Shown in pieces: positions 1-5,164 of a DNA stretch of 5,164 nt. Location: contig CAMWUB010000145.1 of the NCBI GenBank assembly GCA_947177345.1, positions 1-5,164 of the forward strand, read 5' to 3'. The position numbers and the translations under genes were made by a program. Source of the DNA: an uncultured Ruminococcus sp. GTDB taxonomy: Bacteria; Bacillota; Clostridia; Oscillospirales; Ruminococcaceae. A model generated the notes under the pieces. That model saw only the letters and a program-made list of their open reading frames with translations, was not told the origin of the DNA and searched no databases. Each line of letters begins with the position of its first letter. Position 1 is the first letter of the stretch.

Positions 1-55
1 ATCTGGAATTTATATTAAAATTATATCATATCGAAAAAAAACTGTCAATAAGAAC

Positions 56-84
56 TTGAAAAATATTCCGGATTATGCTATAAT
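56..84 (+). promoter_or_regulatory. SigA-type promoter of the panBCD operon
   Basis: TTGAAA at 56-61 and TATAAT at 79-84 are separated by 17 bases, and TGC just before the -10 box gives an extended -10 element. Transcription would start near position 91, leaving a leader of about 80 bases before panB. I see no convincing riboswitch or attenuator in that leader. The AT-rich stretch at 1-55 shows no gene or clear signal. Confidence 0.72.
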
Positions 85-172
85 GAATTAAAATCGAATC
101 AAAAAGAATTGAACCTCTTAAATAGGGAATATTTTTATTGAAAAGATTCATTAAAAAAAGGAGTTAAAAGCT

Positions 173-1012
173 ATGAAAAATACTGTTGCCACTATACTGA
201 AGCAGAAGCAATCAGGCGAAAAAATAACGATGCTTACTGCTTACGATTACACAACAGCCCGTATTATCGACGAATGCGGTATCAATTCCATACTGGTAGG
301 CGATTCCCTCGGAATGACAATGTTAGGCTATGATACTACACTTCCGGTCACTATGGAAGATATGATACATCATACAAAAGCCGTTACACGTGGTGCGGAA
401 AATGCTTTTGTCGTTGCGGATATGCCTTTCATGTCATATCAGACAAGCACTTATGATGCCGTTGTAAATGCCGGAAGACTAATCAAAGAGGGCGGAGCAT
501 CTGCCGTAAAACTCGAAGGCGGTGCGGAAGTCTGCGAACAAATCAGAGCTATTGTCGATTCTTCAATACCTGTTGTTGCACACCTCGGACTGACACCGCA
601 ATCCGTGAACGCTTTTGGCGGATTCAAGGTACAGGGAAAGACTCTCGAAAGGGCAAAGCAGATTATCGAAGATGCCCTGAAGATTCAGGAAGCCGGTGCT
701 TGTGCGGTAGTTCTGGAGTGCGTACCGGCTAAACTTGCGGAAATAATTACTGAAAAACTTTCTATAGCCACTATCGGCATAGGAGCAGGTAACGGTTGTG
801 ACGGTCAGGTACTTGTTTATCAGGATATGTTAGGACTTACGACAGGTCATACACCTAAGTTTGCGAAGATGTTCGCAGATGCCGGTGAAGCTTTCAGAAA
901 GGGTATCAACGCATACATTGAGGAAACTAAAAACGGTACTTTTCCTGCTCAGGAACACACTTTCAGCATAGACGACGATATAATAGCAGAAATCAGGGGG
1001 GATTTGAAATGA
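173..1012 (+). CDS. panB: 3-methyl-2-oxobutanoate hydroxymethyltransferase (ketopantoate hydroxymethyltransferase, PanB)
   Basis: Cytosolic enzyme of the first committed step of pantothenate synthesis: it transfers a hydroxymethyl group from 5,10-methylenetetrahydrofolate to 2-oxoisovalerate, giving ketopantoate. The 279-residue product is close to the family length (E. coli 264). Family hallmarks appear in order: LTAYDYTTA (21-29), VGDSLGM (42-48), ADMPFMSY (82-89), VKLEGG (112-117), HLGLTPQSVNAFGGFKVQG (137-155) and IGIGAGNGCDGQVLVYQDMLGL near 201-222. By alignment to the E. coli enzyme, D44, D83 and E115 are the magnesium-site acids, and E182 is the proposed catalytic base. The start is set by AAAGGAG at 157-163, nine bases before the ATG. 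First gene of a panB-panC-panD operon; its last four bases overlap panC (ATGA), implying translational coupling. Nothing is truncated or missing. Confidence 0.97.
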   Translation: MKNTVATILKQKQSGEKITMLTAYDYTTARIIDECGINSILVGDSLGMTMLGYDTTLPVTMEDMIHHTKAVTRGAENAFVVADMPFMSYQTSTYDAVVNAGRLIKEGGASAVKLEGGAEVCEQIRAIVDSSIPVVAHLGLTPQSVNAFGGFKVQGKTLERAKQIIEDALKIQEAGACAVVLECVPAKLAEIITEKLSIATIGIGAGNGCDGQVLVYQDMLGLTTGHTPKFAKMFADAGEAFRKGINAYIEETKNGTFPAQEHTFSIDDDIIAEIRGDLK

Positions 1013-1857
1013 AAACCGTAAAGACTATTTCAGAAGTTCGTGAACAGGTCAGGAAATGGCGTTCAGAGGGTCTTACAGTCGGATTTGTAGCGACTATGGG
1101 CTATCTGCATGAGGGTCACGCAAGCCTTATAGATGCCTCACATAAGGACAATGACCGTACTGTAGTATCAGTTTTTGTCAATCCTATGCAGTTTTCGCCT
1201 AATGAGGATTTGGCAAGTTATCCACGTGACATCGAACACGACAAGGCTTTAGCAGAAGAACACGGTTGTGATATGATTTTCAATCCCGAACCGTCGGAAA
1301 TGTATCATGAAAATTTTTCCTCATTCATCGATATGACCGTACTTACAGAAGAACTTTGCGGACTTAGCAGACCTATACATTTCAGGGGTGTATGTACAGT
1401 AGTTTTAAAGCTTTTCAATATAGTAAAGCCTGACAGAGCATATTTCGGCAAGAAAGATGCCCAGCAGTTAGCGGTAATACGTCATATGGTAGACGATTTA
1501 AACATGGATATTGAAATAATAGGCTGTCCGATTATAAGGGAAAATGATGGTCTCGCAAAGAGTTCACGGAACACATATTTAAGTCCGGAAGAAAGGCAAT
1601 CGGCGTTGATTCTTTCACGTTCTCTTGAAAAAGGTAAGGAACTCATAAAATCCGGTATGAAAGACTGTCAGAAAATAATTTCTGAAATAAAATCGGTTAT
1701 TGATACCGAACCGCTTGCAAGAATCGACTATGTAAAGATAGTCGACGCTGAAACAATGCAACAGATTGAAATTCTTGACAGACCGGCATTATGTGCTATG
1801 GCTGTATATATCGGAAAAACAAGGCTTATTGATAATTTTTTTACAGAGGATATTTAA
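1009..1857 (+). CDS. panC: Pantothenate synthetase (pantoate--beta-alanine ligase, PanC)
   Basis: ATP-dependent cytosolic ligase that joins pantoate to beta-alanine through a pantoyl-adenylate intermediate, the last step of pantothenate synthesis. The 282-residue length fits the family. The nucleotidyl-transferase HxGH motif is HEGH at 34-37, preceded by VATMGYLHEGH; NPMQF (58-62) is in the substrate-binding region; FRGVCTVVLKLFNIVKPDRAYFG (125-147, family block) and FGKKDAQQ (146-153) follow; the KMSKS-like loop is KSSRN at 184-188. The ATG lies inside the panB stop region (four-base overlap), and the G-rich AGGGGGGA at 995-1002 serves as ribosome binding site. The stop codon directly abuts the panD start, so the gene sits between its two pathway partners. 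The common GLAMSSRN is GLAKSSRN here, a conservative variant of the loop. No sign of damage. Confidence 0.97.
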   Translation: MKTVKTISEVREQVRKWRSEGLTVGFVATMGYLHEGHASLIDASHKDNDRTVVSVFVNPMQFSPNEDLASYPRDIEHDKALAEEHGCDMIFNPEPSEMYHENFSSFIDMTVLTEELCGLSRPIHFRGVCTVVLKLFNIVKPDRAYFGKKDAQQLAVIRHMVDDLNMDIEIIGCPIIRENDGLAKSSRNTYLSPEERQSALILSRSLEKGKELIKSGMKDCQKIISEIKSVIDTEPLARIDYVKIVDAETMQQIEILDRPALCAMAVYIGKTRLIDNFFTEDI

Positions 1858-2250
1858 ATGAAGATTTCAGTATTGAAAAGTAAGATTCACCGTGCTGTTA
1901 TCACGCAGGCGGAACTTGATTACATCGGAAGTATAACCATTGACGAGGATTTAATGGAATCCGTCGGTATCTACGAATATGAACACGTTCATATTGTGAA
2001 CGTCAACAGCGGTAGCCGTATTGAAACGTACGCTATTGCCGGTGAACGTGGTAGCGGTATAATCTGTCTGAACGGTGCGGCAGCCCGAAGCGGTCAGAAA
2101 GGCGACCATATTATAATAATGTCGTATGCCGATATGTCGCCGGAAGAACTTAAAGAAAATCCGCCTAAAGTGGTATTCGTGGACGATAATAATAAAACCG
2201 TCCGCATTACACAATATGAAAAACACGGAAGACTTGAGGATTTGAAATGA
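1858..2250 (+). CDS. panD: Aspartate 1-decarboxylase proenzyme (PanD)
   Basis: Pyruvoyl-dependent enzyme that decarboxylates L-aspartate to beta-alanine, the second substrate of PanC. The proenzyme cleaves itself at a Gly-Ser bond, and the serine becomes the pyruvoyl cofactor. Here the site is G24-S25 in DYIGSITID (21-29), at exactly the position of the E. coli protein. K9, Y22, R54, T57, Y58 and N72, matching residues known around the active site and cleavage site, are all present, and NSGSRIETYAI (50-60) and NGAAAR (72-77) are family blocks. Length is 130 residues (E. coli 126). The ATG follows the panC stop without a gap; AGAGGA at 1845-1850 is the ribosome binding site. No hairpin terminator is visible after the gene, so operon transcripts may read into the downstream acetyltransferase gene. 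Confidence 0.97.
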   Translation: MKISVLKSKIHRAVITQAELDYIGSITIDEDLMESVGIYEYEHVHIVNVNSGSRIETYAIAGERGSGIICLNGAAARSGQKGDHIIIMSYADMSPEELKENPPKVVFVDDNNKTVRITQYEKHGRLEDLK

Positions 2251-2260
2251 TGTGTTAAGA

Positions 2261-2290
2261 TTGACAAATAAAAAAACAATATGTTATAAT
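2261..2290 (+). promoter_or_regulatory. SigA-type promoter of the acetyltransferase gene
   Basis: TTGACA at 2261-2266 and TATAAT at 2285-2290 are both perfect consensus hexamers with an 18-base spacer, beginning 11 bases after the panD stop. Transcription from about 2297 would leave an untranslated leader of about 80 bases. This gives the acetyltransferase gene its own expression, independent of the pan operon. Confidence 0.8.
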
Positions 2291-2377
2291 GAAAATAAGT
2301 AAAGAATACAATCATAATTAAGAAAGTAGTATGCATTGAGGAAATAATTATTCCCTGTTATACAATGGTTAGTTCAC

Positions 2378-2869
2378 ATGAACATAATAATAAGAGAATA
2401 CAGTGAAAAAGACATTCCGAAAATGACAGCCATATGGAATGAAGTAGTAGAGGACGGTATAGCTTTTCCGCAGGAAGAATTACTATCACTTGAAACAGGT
2501 AAAAAATTTTTTGCGGAACAGTCTTATAGTGCAGTTGCAGAAGATACGGAAAACGGTAATATATATGGTCTTTATATTCTGCATCCAAATAATATCGGAC
2601 GTTGTGGACATATATGCAATGCAAGTTATGCAGTATCTTCAAATTCAAGAGGTATGCATATAGGTGAAAAGTTGGTTTCCGACTGTCTTGTGCAGGGTAA
2701 AAAGCATAATTTCAGTATATTGCAGTTCAATGCAGTAGTCGCAACCAATATACACGCACGCCATTTATATGAACGTCTGGGATTTATACAGCTTGGCACT
2801 ATCCCGAAAGGTTTCCGGATGAAAGATGGTCACTATGAGGATATATGTCCGTACTATCATGAACTATAA
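2378..2869 (+). CDS. GNAT-family N-acetyltransferase, substrate unknown
   Basis: A 163-residue single-domain GNAT protein, expected to move an acetyl group from acetyl-CoA to an amine on a small molecule or protein; the substrate cannot be read from sequence. Visible parts: N-terminal IIIREYSEKDIPKMTAIWNEVVE (3-25) is the usual first strand and helix; NASYAVSSNSRGMHIGEKL (81-99) is motif A with the pyrophosphate-binding loop; ILQFNAVVATN (114-124) and HLYERLGF (129-136) form motif B; the tail holds MKDGHYEDICPYYHEL (148-163). In the loop, the first glycine of the classical R-x-x-G-x-G is His94; from memory this variant occurs in a subfamily sharing the same tail, so I do not read it as a defect. 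The start fits the family N-terminus, but no good Shine-Dalgarno lies at normal distance (nearest GAGGA is about 35 bases upstream). It has its own promoter and terminator, so a role with panD is not implied. Confidence 0.9.
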   Translation: MNIIIREYSEKDIPKMTAIWNEVVEDGIAFPQEELLSLETGKKFFAEQSYSAVAEDTENGNIYGLYILHPNNIGRCGHICNASYAVSSNSRGMHIGEKLVSDCLVQGKKHNFSILQFNAVVATNIHARHLYERLGFIQLGTIPKGFRMKDGHYEDICPYYHEL

Positions 2870-2876
2870 TAATATT

Positions 2877-2914
2877 CTCTCCGAAACAGAAAAAGTCCGG
2901 AGAGTTTATTTTTT
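2877..2914 (+). terminator. Rho-independent terminator after the acetyltransferase gene
   Basis: CTCTCCG (2877-2883) pairs perfectly with CGGAGAG (2898-2904) around a 14-base loop and is followed by TTTATTTTTT (2905-2914). It separates the acetyltransferase transcript from purB. Confidence 0.85.
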
Positions 2915-2920
2915 GTATTA

Positions 2921-2949
2921 TTGACACCGTATCATCAAAATGATATAAT
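2921..2949 (+). promoter_or_regulatory. Perfect-consensus SigA promoter of purB
   Basis: TTGACA at 2921-2926 and TATAAT at 2944-2949 are separated by exactly 17 bases, the textbook optimum. Transcription would begin near 2956, giving a leader of about 30 bases, too short for a purine riboswitch. I see no obvious PurR-type operator. Confidence 0.88.
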
Positions 2950-2985
2950 TAGAATGTAATTAAAAAACAAAAGGAGATTGTTAGA

Positions 2986-4425
2986 ATGAATAACAATACA
3001 AACAGCTATGAAAGCCCTTTCTGTACACGTTACGCAAGCGAGGAAATGCAGTATATCTTTTCTGCAGACAAGAAGTTCACTACGTGGCGTAAACTGTGGG
3101 TAGCACTCGCAAGGGCTGAAATGAAATTAGGACTTCCTGTTACAGCGGAGCAGGTTAAACAACTCGAAGAGCATATCAGCGATATTGATTACGATATGGC
3201 TACAGAACGTGAAAAAGTATGCCGTCATGATGTAATGTCACACGTTTACACCTACGGTCAGGCTTGCCCTGAATCTGCCGGAATAATCCACCTCGGAGCT
3301 ACTTCATGTTACGTCGGCGATAATACGGACGTTATTATAATGCGTGATGCCTTACAGGTTGTAAAGCGTAAACTTATTAACGTCATGAATAACCTTGCAA
3401 AATTCGCCAACGAATACAAGGATATGCCATGTCTTGCGTATACACACTTACAACCGGCACAGCTTACGACGGTCGGCAAGCGTGCAACTCTCTGGCTGAA
3501 TGAACTTCTCATGGACTTTGAAGACCTTGAATACAGAATTTCCACACTTAAATTACTGGGGTCAAAAGGTACTACCGGAACACAGGCTTCATTTATGGAA
3601 CTCTTTGAGGGTGATACAGACAAGATAAAACAACTCGAAAAGATGATAGCCGAAGAAATGGGCTTTGATTCTGTAGTACCAGTTTCCGGACAGACTTATT
3701 CAAGGAAAATGGATTCTCAGGTACTTGCGGTATTAAGTGGTATTGCACAATCATGTAGTAAATTTTCCAATGACATGAGAATTTTACAAAGTTTCAAGGA
3801 AATGGAAGAACCTCGTGAAAAGAAACAGATAGGTTCTTCTGCAATGGCTTATAAACGTAATCCTATGCGTTGTGAGAGAATAACTTCACTTGCAAGATAC
3901 GTTATGATTGACAGTTTAAATCCGGCGTTTACGGCTGGTACACAGTGGTTTGAAAGAACTCTCGACGACTCAGCAAACAAGAGAATTTCTGTAGCTGAAG
4001 CATTTTTAGGTGTTGACGCTATACTCAATATCATGATGAACGTCACTGACGGACTTGTTGTTTATCCGGAAATTATACGCCGTCGTGTAATGGCAGAACT
4101 GCCTTTCATGGCAAGCGAGAATATCATGATGGACGCTGTAAAGAAAGGCGGAAACCGTCAGGAACTCCATGACAGAATTATGGATTATTCTATGATTGCC
4201 GGTGAACAGGTAAAAGTTTACGGAAAAGACAACAATCTTTGCGAACTCATTTTAGCTGACCCTATGTTTATGGTCACGAAAGAAGAACTCGAAGCCGTTC
4301 TTAAACCGGAAAGTTATACCGGAAGAAGTTCACAACAGGTTGAAGAATTTCTTAACGATTGTATCAATCCTATTCTTGAAGCAAATAAAGACGTTCTCGG
4401 CGAAAACTTTGAAATGAAAAACTGA
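2986..4425 (+). CDS. purB: Adenylosuccinate lyase (PurB)
   Basis: Cytosolic homotetrameric lyase of the fumarase/aspartase superfamily that acts twice in purine synthesis, releasing fumarate from SAICAR (to AICAR) and from adenylosuccinate (to AMP). The 479-residue length matches the longer form of the family, also seen in animal ADSL, rather than the approximately 430-residue Bacillus form. Seen in order: RHDVMSHV (80-87, with H81 and H86); GATSCYVGDNTD, first conserved block (about 104-115); THLQPAQ (153-159) with H154, matching the conserved catalytic histidine; and the signature loop GSSAMAYKRNP (283-293), whose serine pair contains the catalytic base. AAAAGGAG at 2969-2976, nine bases before the ATG, supports the start. 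The gene stands alone between its own promoter and terminator, not in a purine operon. The reading frame is intact and every superfamily block is present. Confidence 0.97.
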   Translation: MNNNTNSYESPFCTRYASEEMQYIFSADKKFTTWRKLWVALARAEMKLGLPVTAEQVKQLEEHISDIDYDMATEREKVCRHDVMSHVYTYGQACPESAGIIHLGATSCYVGDNTDVIIMRDALQVVKRKLINVMNNLAKFANEYKDMPCLAYTHLQPAQLTTVGKRATLWLNELLMDFEDLEYRISTLKLLGSKGTTGTQASFMELFEGDTDKIKQLEKMIAEEMGFDSVVPVSGQTYSRKMDSQVLAVLSGIAQSCSKFSNDMRILQSFKEMEEPREKKQIGSSAMAYKRNPMRCERITSLARYVMIDSLNPAFTAGTQWFERTLDDSANKRISVAEAFLGVDAILNIMMNVTDGLVVYPEIIRRRVMAELPFMASENIMMDAVKKGGNRQELHDRIMDYSMIAGEQVKVYGKDNNLCELILADPMFMVTKEELEAVLKPESYTGRSSQQVEEFLNDCINPILEANKDVLGENFEMKN

Positions 4426-4439
4426 ATAAAATAATTTAA

Positions 4440-4476
4440 AACCCTCCATTTTTCAGGTGGAGGGTTATATTATAAT
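4440..4476 (+). terminator. Hairpin terminator after purB
   Basis: AACCCTCCA (4440-4448) pairs perfectly over nine bases with TGGAGGGTT (4458-4466), leaving a nine-base loop. The following TATATTATAAT is only moderately T-rich, so termination on the + strand may be less efficient than for the upstream terminator. The A-rich bases before the stem would supply a weak T tract on the - strand, so it could work both ways. TATAAT at 4471-4476 could double as a -10 box for the next gene, but no recognisable -35 lies 16-18 bases before it. Confidence 0.75.
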
Positions 4477-4496
4477 ATCAGCGGAAAATAAATAAT

Positions 4497-4520
4497 CTTG
4501 TTAATAATAACAAGGAGGTG
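4497..4520 (+). promoter_or_regulatory. Perfect inverted repeat overlapping a strong Shine-Dalgarno sequence
   Basis: CTTGTTA (4497-4503), loop ATAA (4504-4507) and TAACAAG (4508-4514) form a perfect seven-base-pair hairpin. Its right arm contains the first three bases of AAGGAGGTG (4512-4520), one of the strongest Shine-Dalgarno matches in the window. In RNA the hairpin could partly mask ribosome binding; in DNA it could be an operator for a dimeric repressor. The dyad is plain in the sequence; its function is inference. It lies upstream of the tandem-repeat protein gene. Confidence 0.5.
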
Positions 4521-4549
4521 GAAATTTTGGAATAAAAATTGTCAATAAA

Positions 4550-5023
4550 ATGAAAAATGCCATAGAAAAAATGAAATATGATAACGACGGTTATAACAAC
4601 AAGGGTTATGACAGGGACGGTTATGACAGAAACGGTTATAACAGATACGGTTACGACAGGGACGGTTATGACAAAAACGGTTATAACAGAGAGGGTTACG
4701 ATAAGGACGGTTATAACAGCGAGGGTTATGATAAAGAGGGGTACGACAGGGACGGTTATAACAACAATGGTTACGACAAAGGCGGTTATAACAAATATGG
4801 TTATGATAAATCCGGATATAATAAATCCGGTTACAATCAATATGGTTATGACAGAGAAGGTTATGACAGAGAGGGCTATAACAACGTCGGTTACGACAGG
4901 TATGGCAGAAAAAAAGGTCATAACAAAAAACTTATCTATAGCATATTTGCCATATTAGTCGGAATAATAGCTTTTCTTGCCAATGTCTCAGCTGTTATAG
5001 AACTATTTGAAAAAATATTCTGA
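4550..5023 (+). CDS. Tandem pentapeptide-repeat (Y-[D/N]-x-x-G) protein with C-terminal membrane anchor, function unknown
   Basis: I do not recognise a named family. The 157-residue product has a short head (1-9), then 22 gapless five-residue units Y-[D/N]-x-x-G (10-119), a basic linker RKKGHNKK (120-127) and a hydrophobic C-terminal segment (about 128-150) ending ELFEKIF. In the repeats, position 2 is Asp 13 times and Asn 9 times; position 3 is Arg or Lys in 16 of 22; position 4 is often Asp, Glu, Asn or Tyr. There is no signal peptide. The basic residues before the membrane segment suggest, by the positive-inside rule, a repeat domain in the cytoplasm tethered to the membrane. The start is uncertain: ATG 4550 has no nearby ribosome binding site, while the strong one at 4512-4520 is about 30 bases away. 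A stop-free, in-phase repeat array joined to a membrane segment argues that this frame is coding, and that frames open on the other strand are by-products. Confidence 0.72.
   Translation: MKNAIEKMKYDNDGYNNKGYDRDGYDRNGYNRYGYDRDGYDKNGYNREGYDKDGYNSEGYDKEGYDRDGYNNNGYDKGGYNKYGYDKSGYNKSGYNQYGYDREGYDREGYNNVGYDRYGRKKGHNKKLIYSIFAILVGIIAFLANVSAVIELFEKIF
4577..4906 (+). repeat. 22 tandem copies of a 15-base coding repeat
   Basis: The 330-base block contains 22 units of 15 bases, each encoding Y-[D/N]-x-x-G; a typical unit reads TATGACAGGGACGGT. Units differ mostly by third-position changes and by GAC/AAC exchanges that swap Asp and Asn. Three-unit blocks starting at 4607 and 4652 are close copies of each other, pointing to a 45-base duplication within the array. 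All units stay in phase, with no stop codon or partial unit. Confidence 0.93.
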
Positions 5024-5035
5024 TAAAAATATAGT
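5007..5035 (+). promoter_or_regulatory. Possible SigA-type promoter for the rimM-like gene
   Basis: TTGAAA at 5007-5012 and TATAGT at 5030-5035 are spaced by 17 bases. The -35 lies inside the last codons of the repeat-protein gene and the -10 just after its stop. In DNA this AT-rich a chance match is possible. It would give a leader of about 45 bases before the start at 5087. Confidence 0.4.
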
Positions 5036-5086
5036 TTTTGTAATAAACCGAAAGAATAAAATATTTTTTATTAAAGGAATCGTAAA

Positions 5087-5164
5087 ATGAAAAAAGAATA
5101 TCTAGGAGCCGGAAAAATAGTCAATACGCACGGCATAAAAGGTGTATTATGGAAAAAGGAGTGT
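5087..5164 (+). CDS. rimM: Start of a RimM-like ribosome maturation factor gene, cut by the window end and possibly a remnant
   Basis: The 26 codons visible begin MKKEYLGAGKIVNTHGIKG, which closely matches the N-terminus of RimM, the 16S rRNA processing factor that binds ribosomal protein S19 and helps mature the 30S head. AAAGGA at 5073-5078, eight bases before the ATG, is a good ribosome binding site. After GIKG, RimM proteins normally continue with a strand such as EVKI or EVRV; here the frame reads VLWKKEC, and neither other frame restores the expected residues. In many Firmicutes rimM lies with rpsP and trmD, not after genes like these. The first 19 residues are rimM-like with fair confidence; whether the gene is intact cannot be judged from the window. 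Confidence 0.6.
   Translation, partial: MKKEYLGAGKIVNTHGIKGVLWKKEC
5155..5161 (+). promoter_or_regulatory. Shine-Dalgarno-like AAAGGAG at the window edge
   Basis: AAAGGAG matches the ribosome binding sites used by panB and purB. It falls inside the rimM-like frame just after that frame stops resembling RimM. A start codon at normal spacing would lie a few bases past the window end, so this may mark another gene. It could also be two chance Lys-Glu codons. Confidence 0.3.

Noticed and set aside
85..172. Riboswitch or attenuator in the panB leader
   Set aside because: Only short AT-rich pairings such as GAATC (96-100) with GATTC (145-149) can be found. There is no terminator hairpin or recognisable conserved core.
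1951..2336. Several antisense frames over panD, the acetyltransferase and purB
   Set aside because: They lie opposite well-supported genes, show no recognisable protein features, and lack ribosome binding sites.
2361..2377. tRNA-like GGTTAGTTCA before the acetyltransferase start
   Set aside because: It resembles part of a tRNA D arm only. No acceptor, anticodon or T arm is present around it.
4577..4906. Calcium-binding EF-hand or dockerin-type repeats, suggested by DRDGYD and DKNGYN
   Set aside because: The period is five residues, not the 12-residue loop within a roughly 24-residue unit. The helix-forming hydrophobic residues that flank real loops are absent.
4577..4906. CRISPR array or intergenic satellite
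   Set aside because: There are no unique spacers between identical repeats. The units are contiguous, coding and in phase with one protein.
4478..4921. Open frame of 147 residues on the - strand and another on the + strand across the repeat array
   Set aside because: A 15-base repeat without stop codons in one frame keeps other frames open too. These products are monotonous (V/I-T-V style repeats), and the - strand frame has no reasonable initiation context.
5055..5072. AT-only inverted repeat before the rimM-like gene (AATAAAA / TTTTATT)
   Set aside because: The stem contains only A-T pairs in AT-rich intergenic DNA, and it is not followed by a run that would suit a terminator. Chance is the simpler explanation.

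Overview
The window looks like a chromosomal segment of a low-GC Gram-positive anaerobe, most likely a Clostridia member near Ruminococcus (Oscillospiraceae). The basis is AT-rich DNA, strong AAGGAG-type ribosome binding sites, near-consensus SigA promoters, a panBCD cluster of Firmicutes type, and an approximately 480-residue form of adenylosuccinate lyase. The genus is an inference from protein style, not a search result. All recognised genes are on the + strand.

Layout. Positions 1-172 hold a leader with a promoter (TTGAAA-N17-TATAAT with extended -10). Positions 173-2250 are a compact pantothenate operon: panB (ketopantoate hydroxymethyltransferase), panC (pantothenate synthetase, overlapping panB by 4 bases) and panD (aspartate decarboxylase proenzyme, abutting panC). 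Together they convert ketoisovalerate and aspartate towards pantothenate, the coenzyme A precursor. The ketopantoate reductase step (panE/ilvC) is not in the window. Positions 2261-2869 hold a separately promoted GNAT acetyltransferase gene ending in a rho-independent terminator. Positions 2921-4466 hold purB with a perfect-consensus promoter (TTGACA-N17-TATAAT) and its own hairpin terminator. It acts in purine synthesis.

The right end is the unusual part. Positions 4550-5023 encode an unrecognised 157-residue protein made of 22 uninterrupted five-residue units (Y-[D/N]-x-x-G) followed by a basic stretch and one C-terminal membrane segment. Its translation start is problematic: a very strong Shine-Dalgarno sequence sits too far from the ATG, is partly covered by a perfect inverted repeat, and faces a TTG codon whose frame stops after two codons. 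From 5087 to the window end there is the start of a rimM-like gene. It matches RimM for about 19 residues, then appears to depart from the family and runs into a new Shine-Dalgarno-like sequence, so it may be a remnant or a rearrangement junction.

The metabolic genes are ordinary and well supported. The repeat protein, its start region and the rimM-like end deserve a second look.
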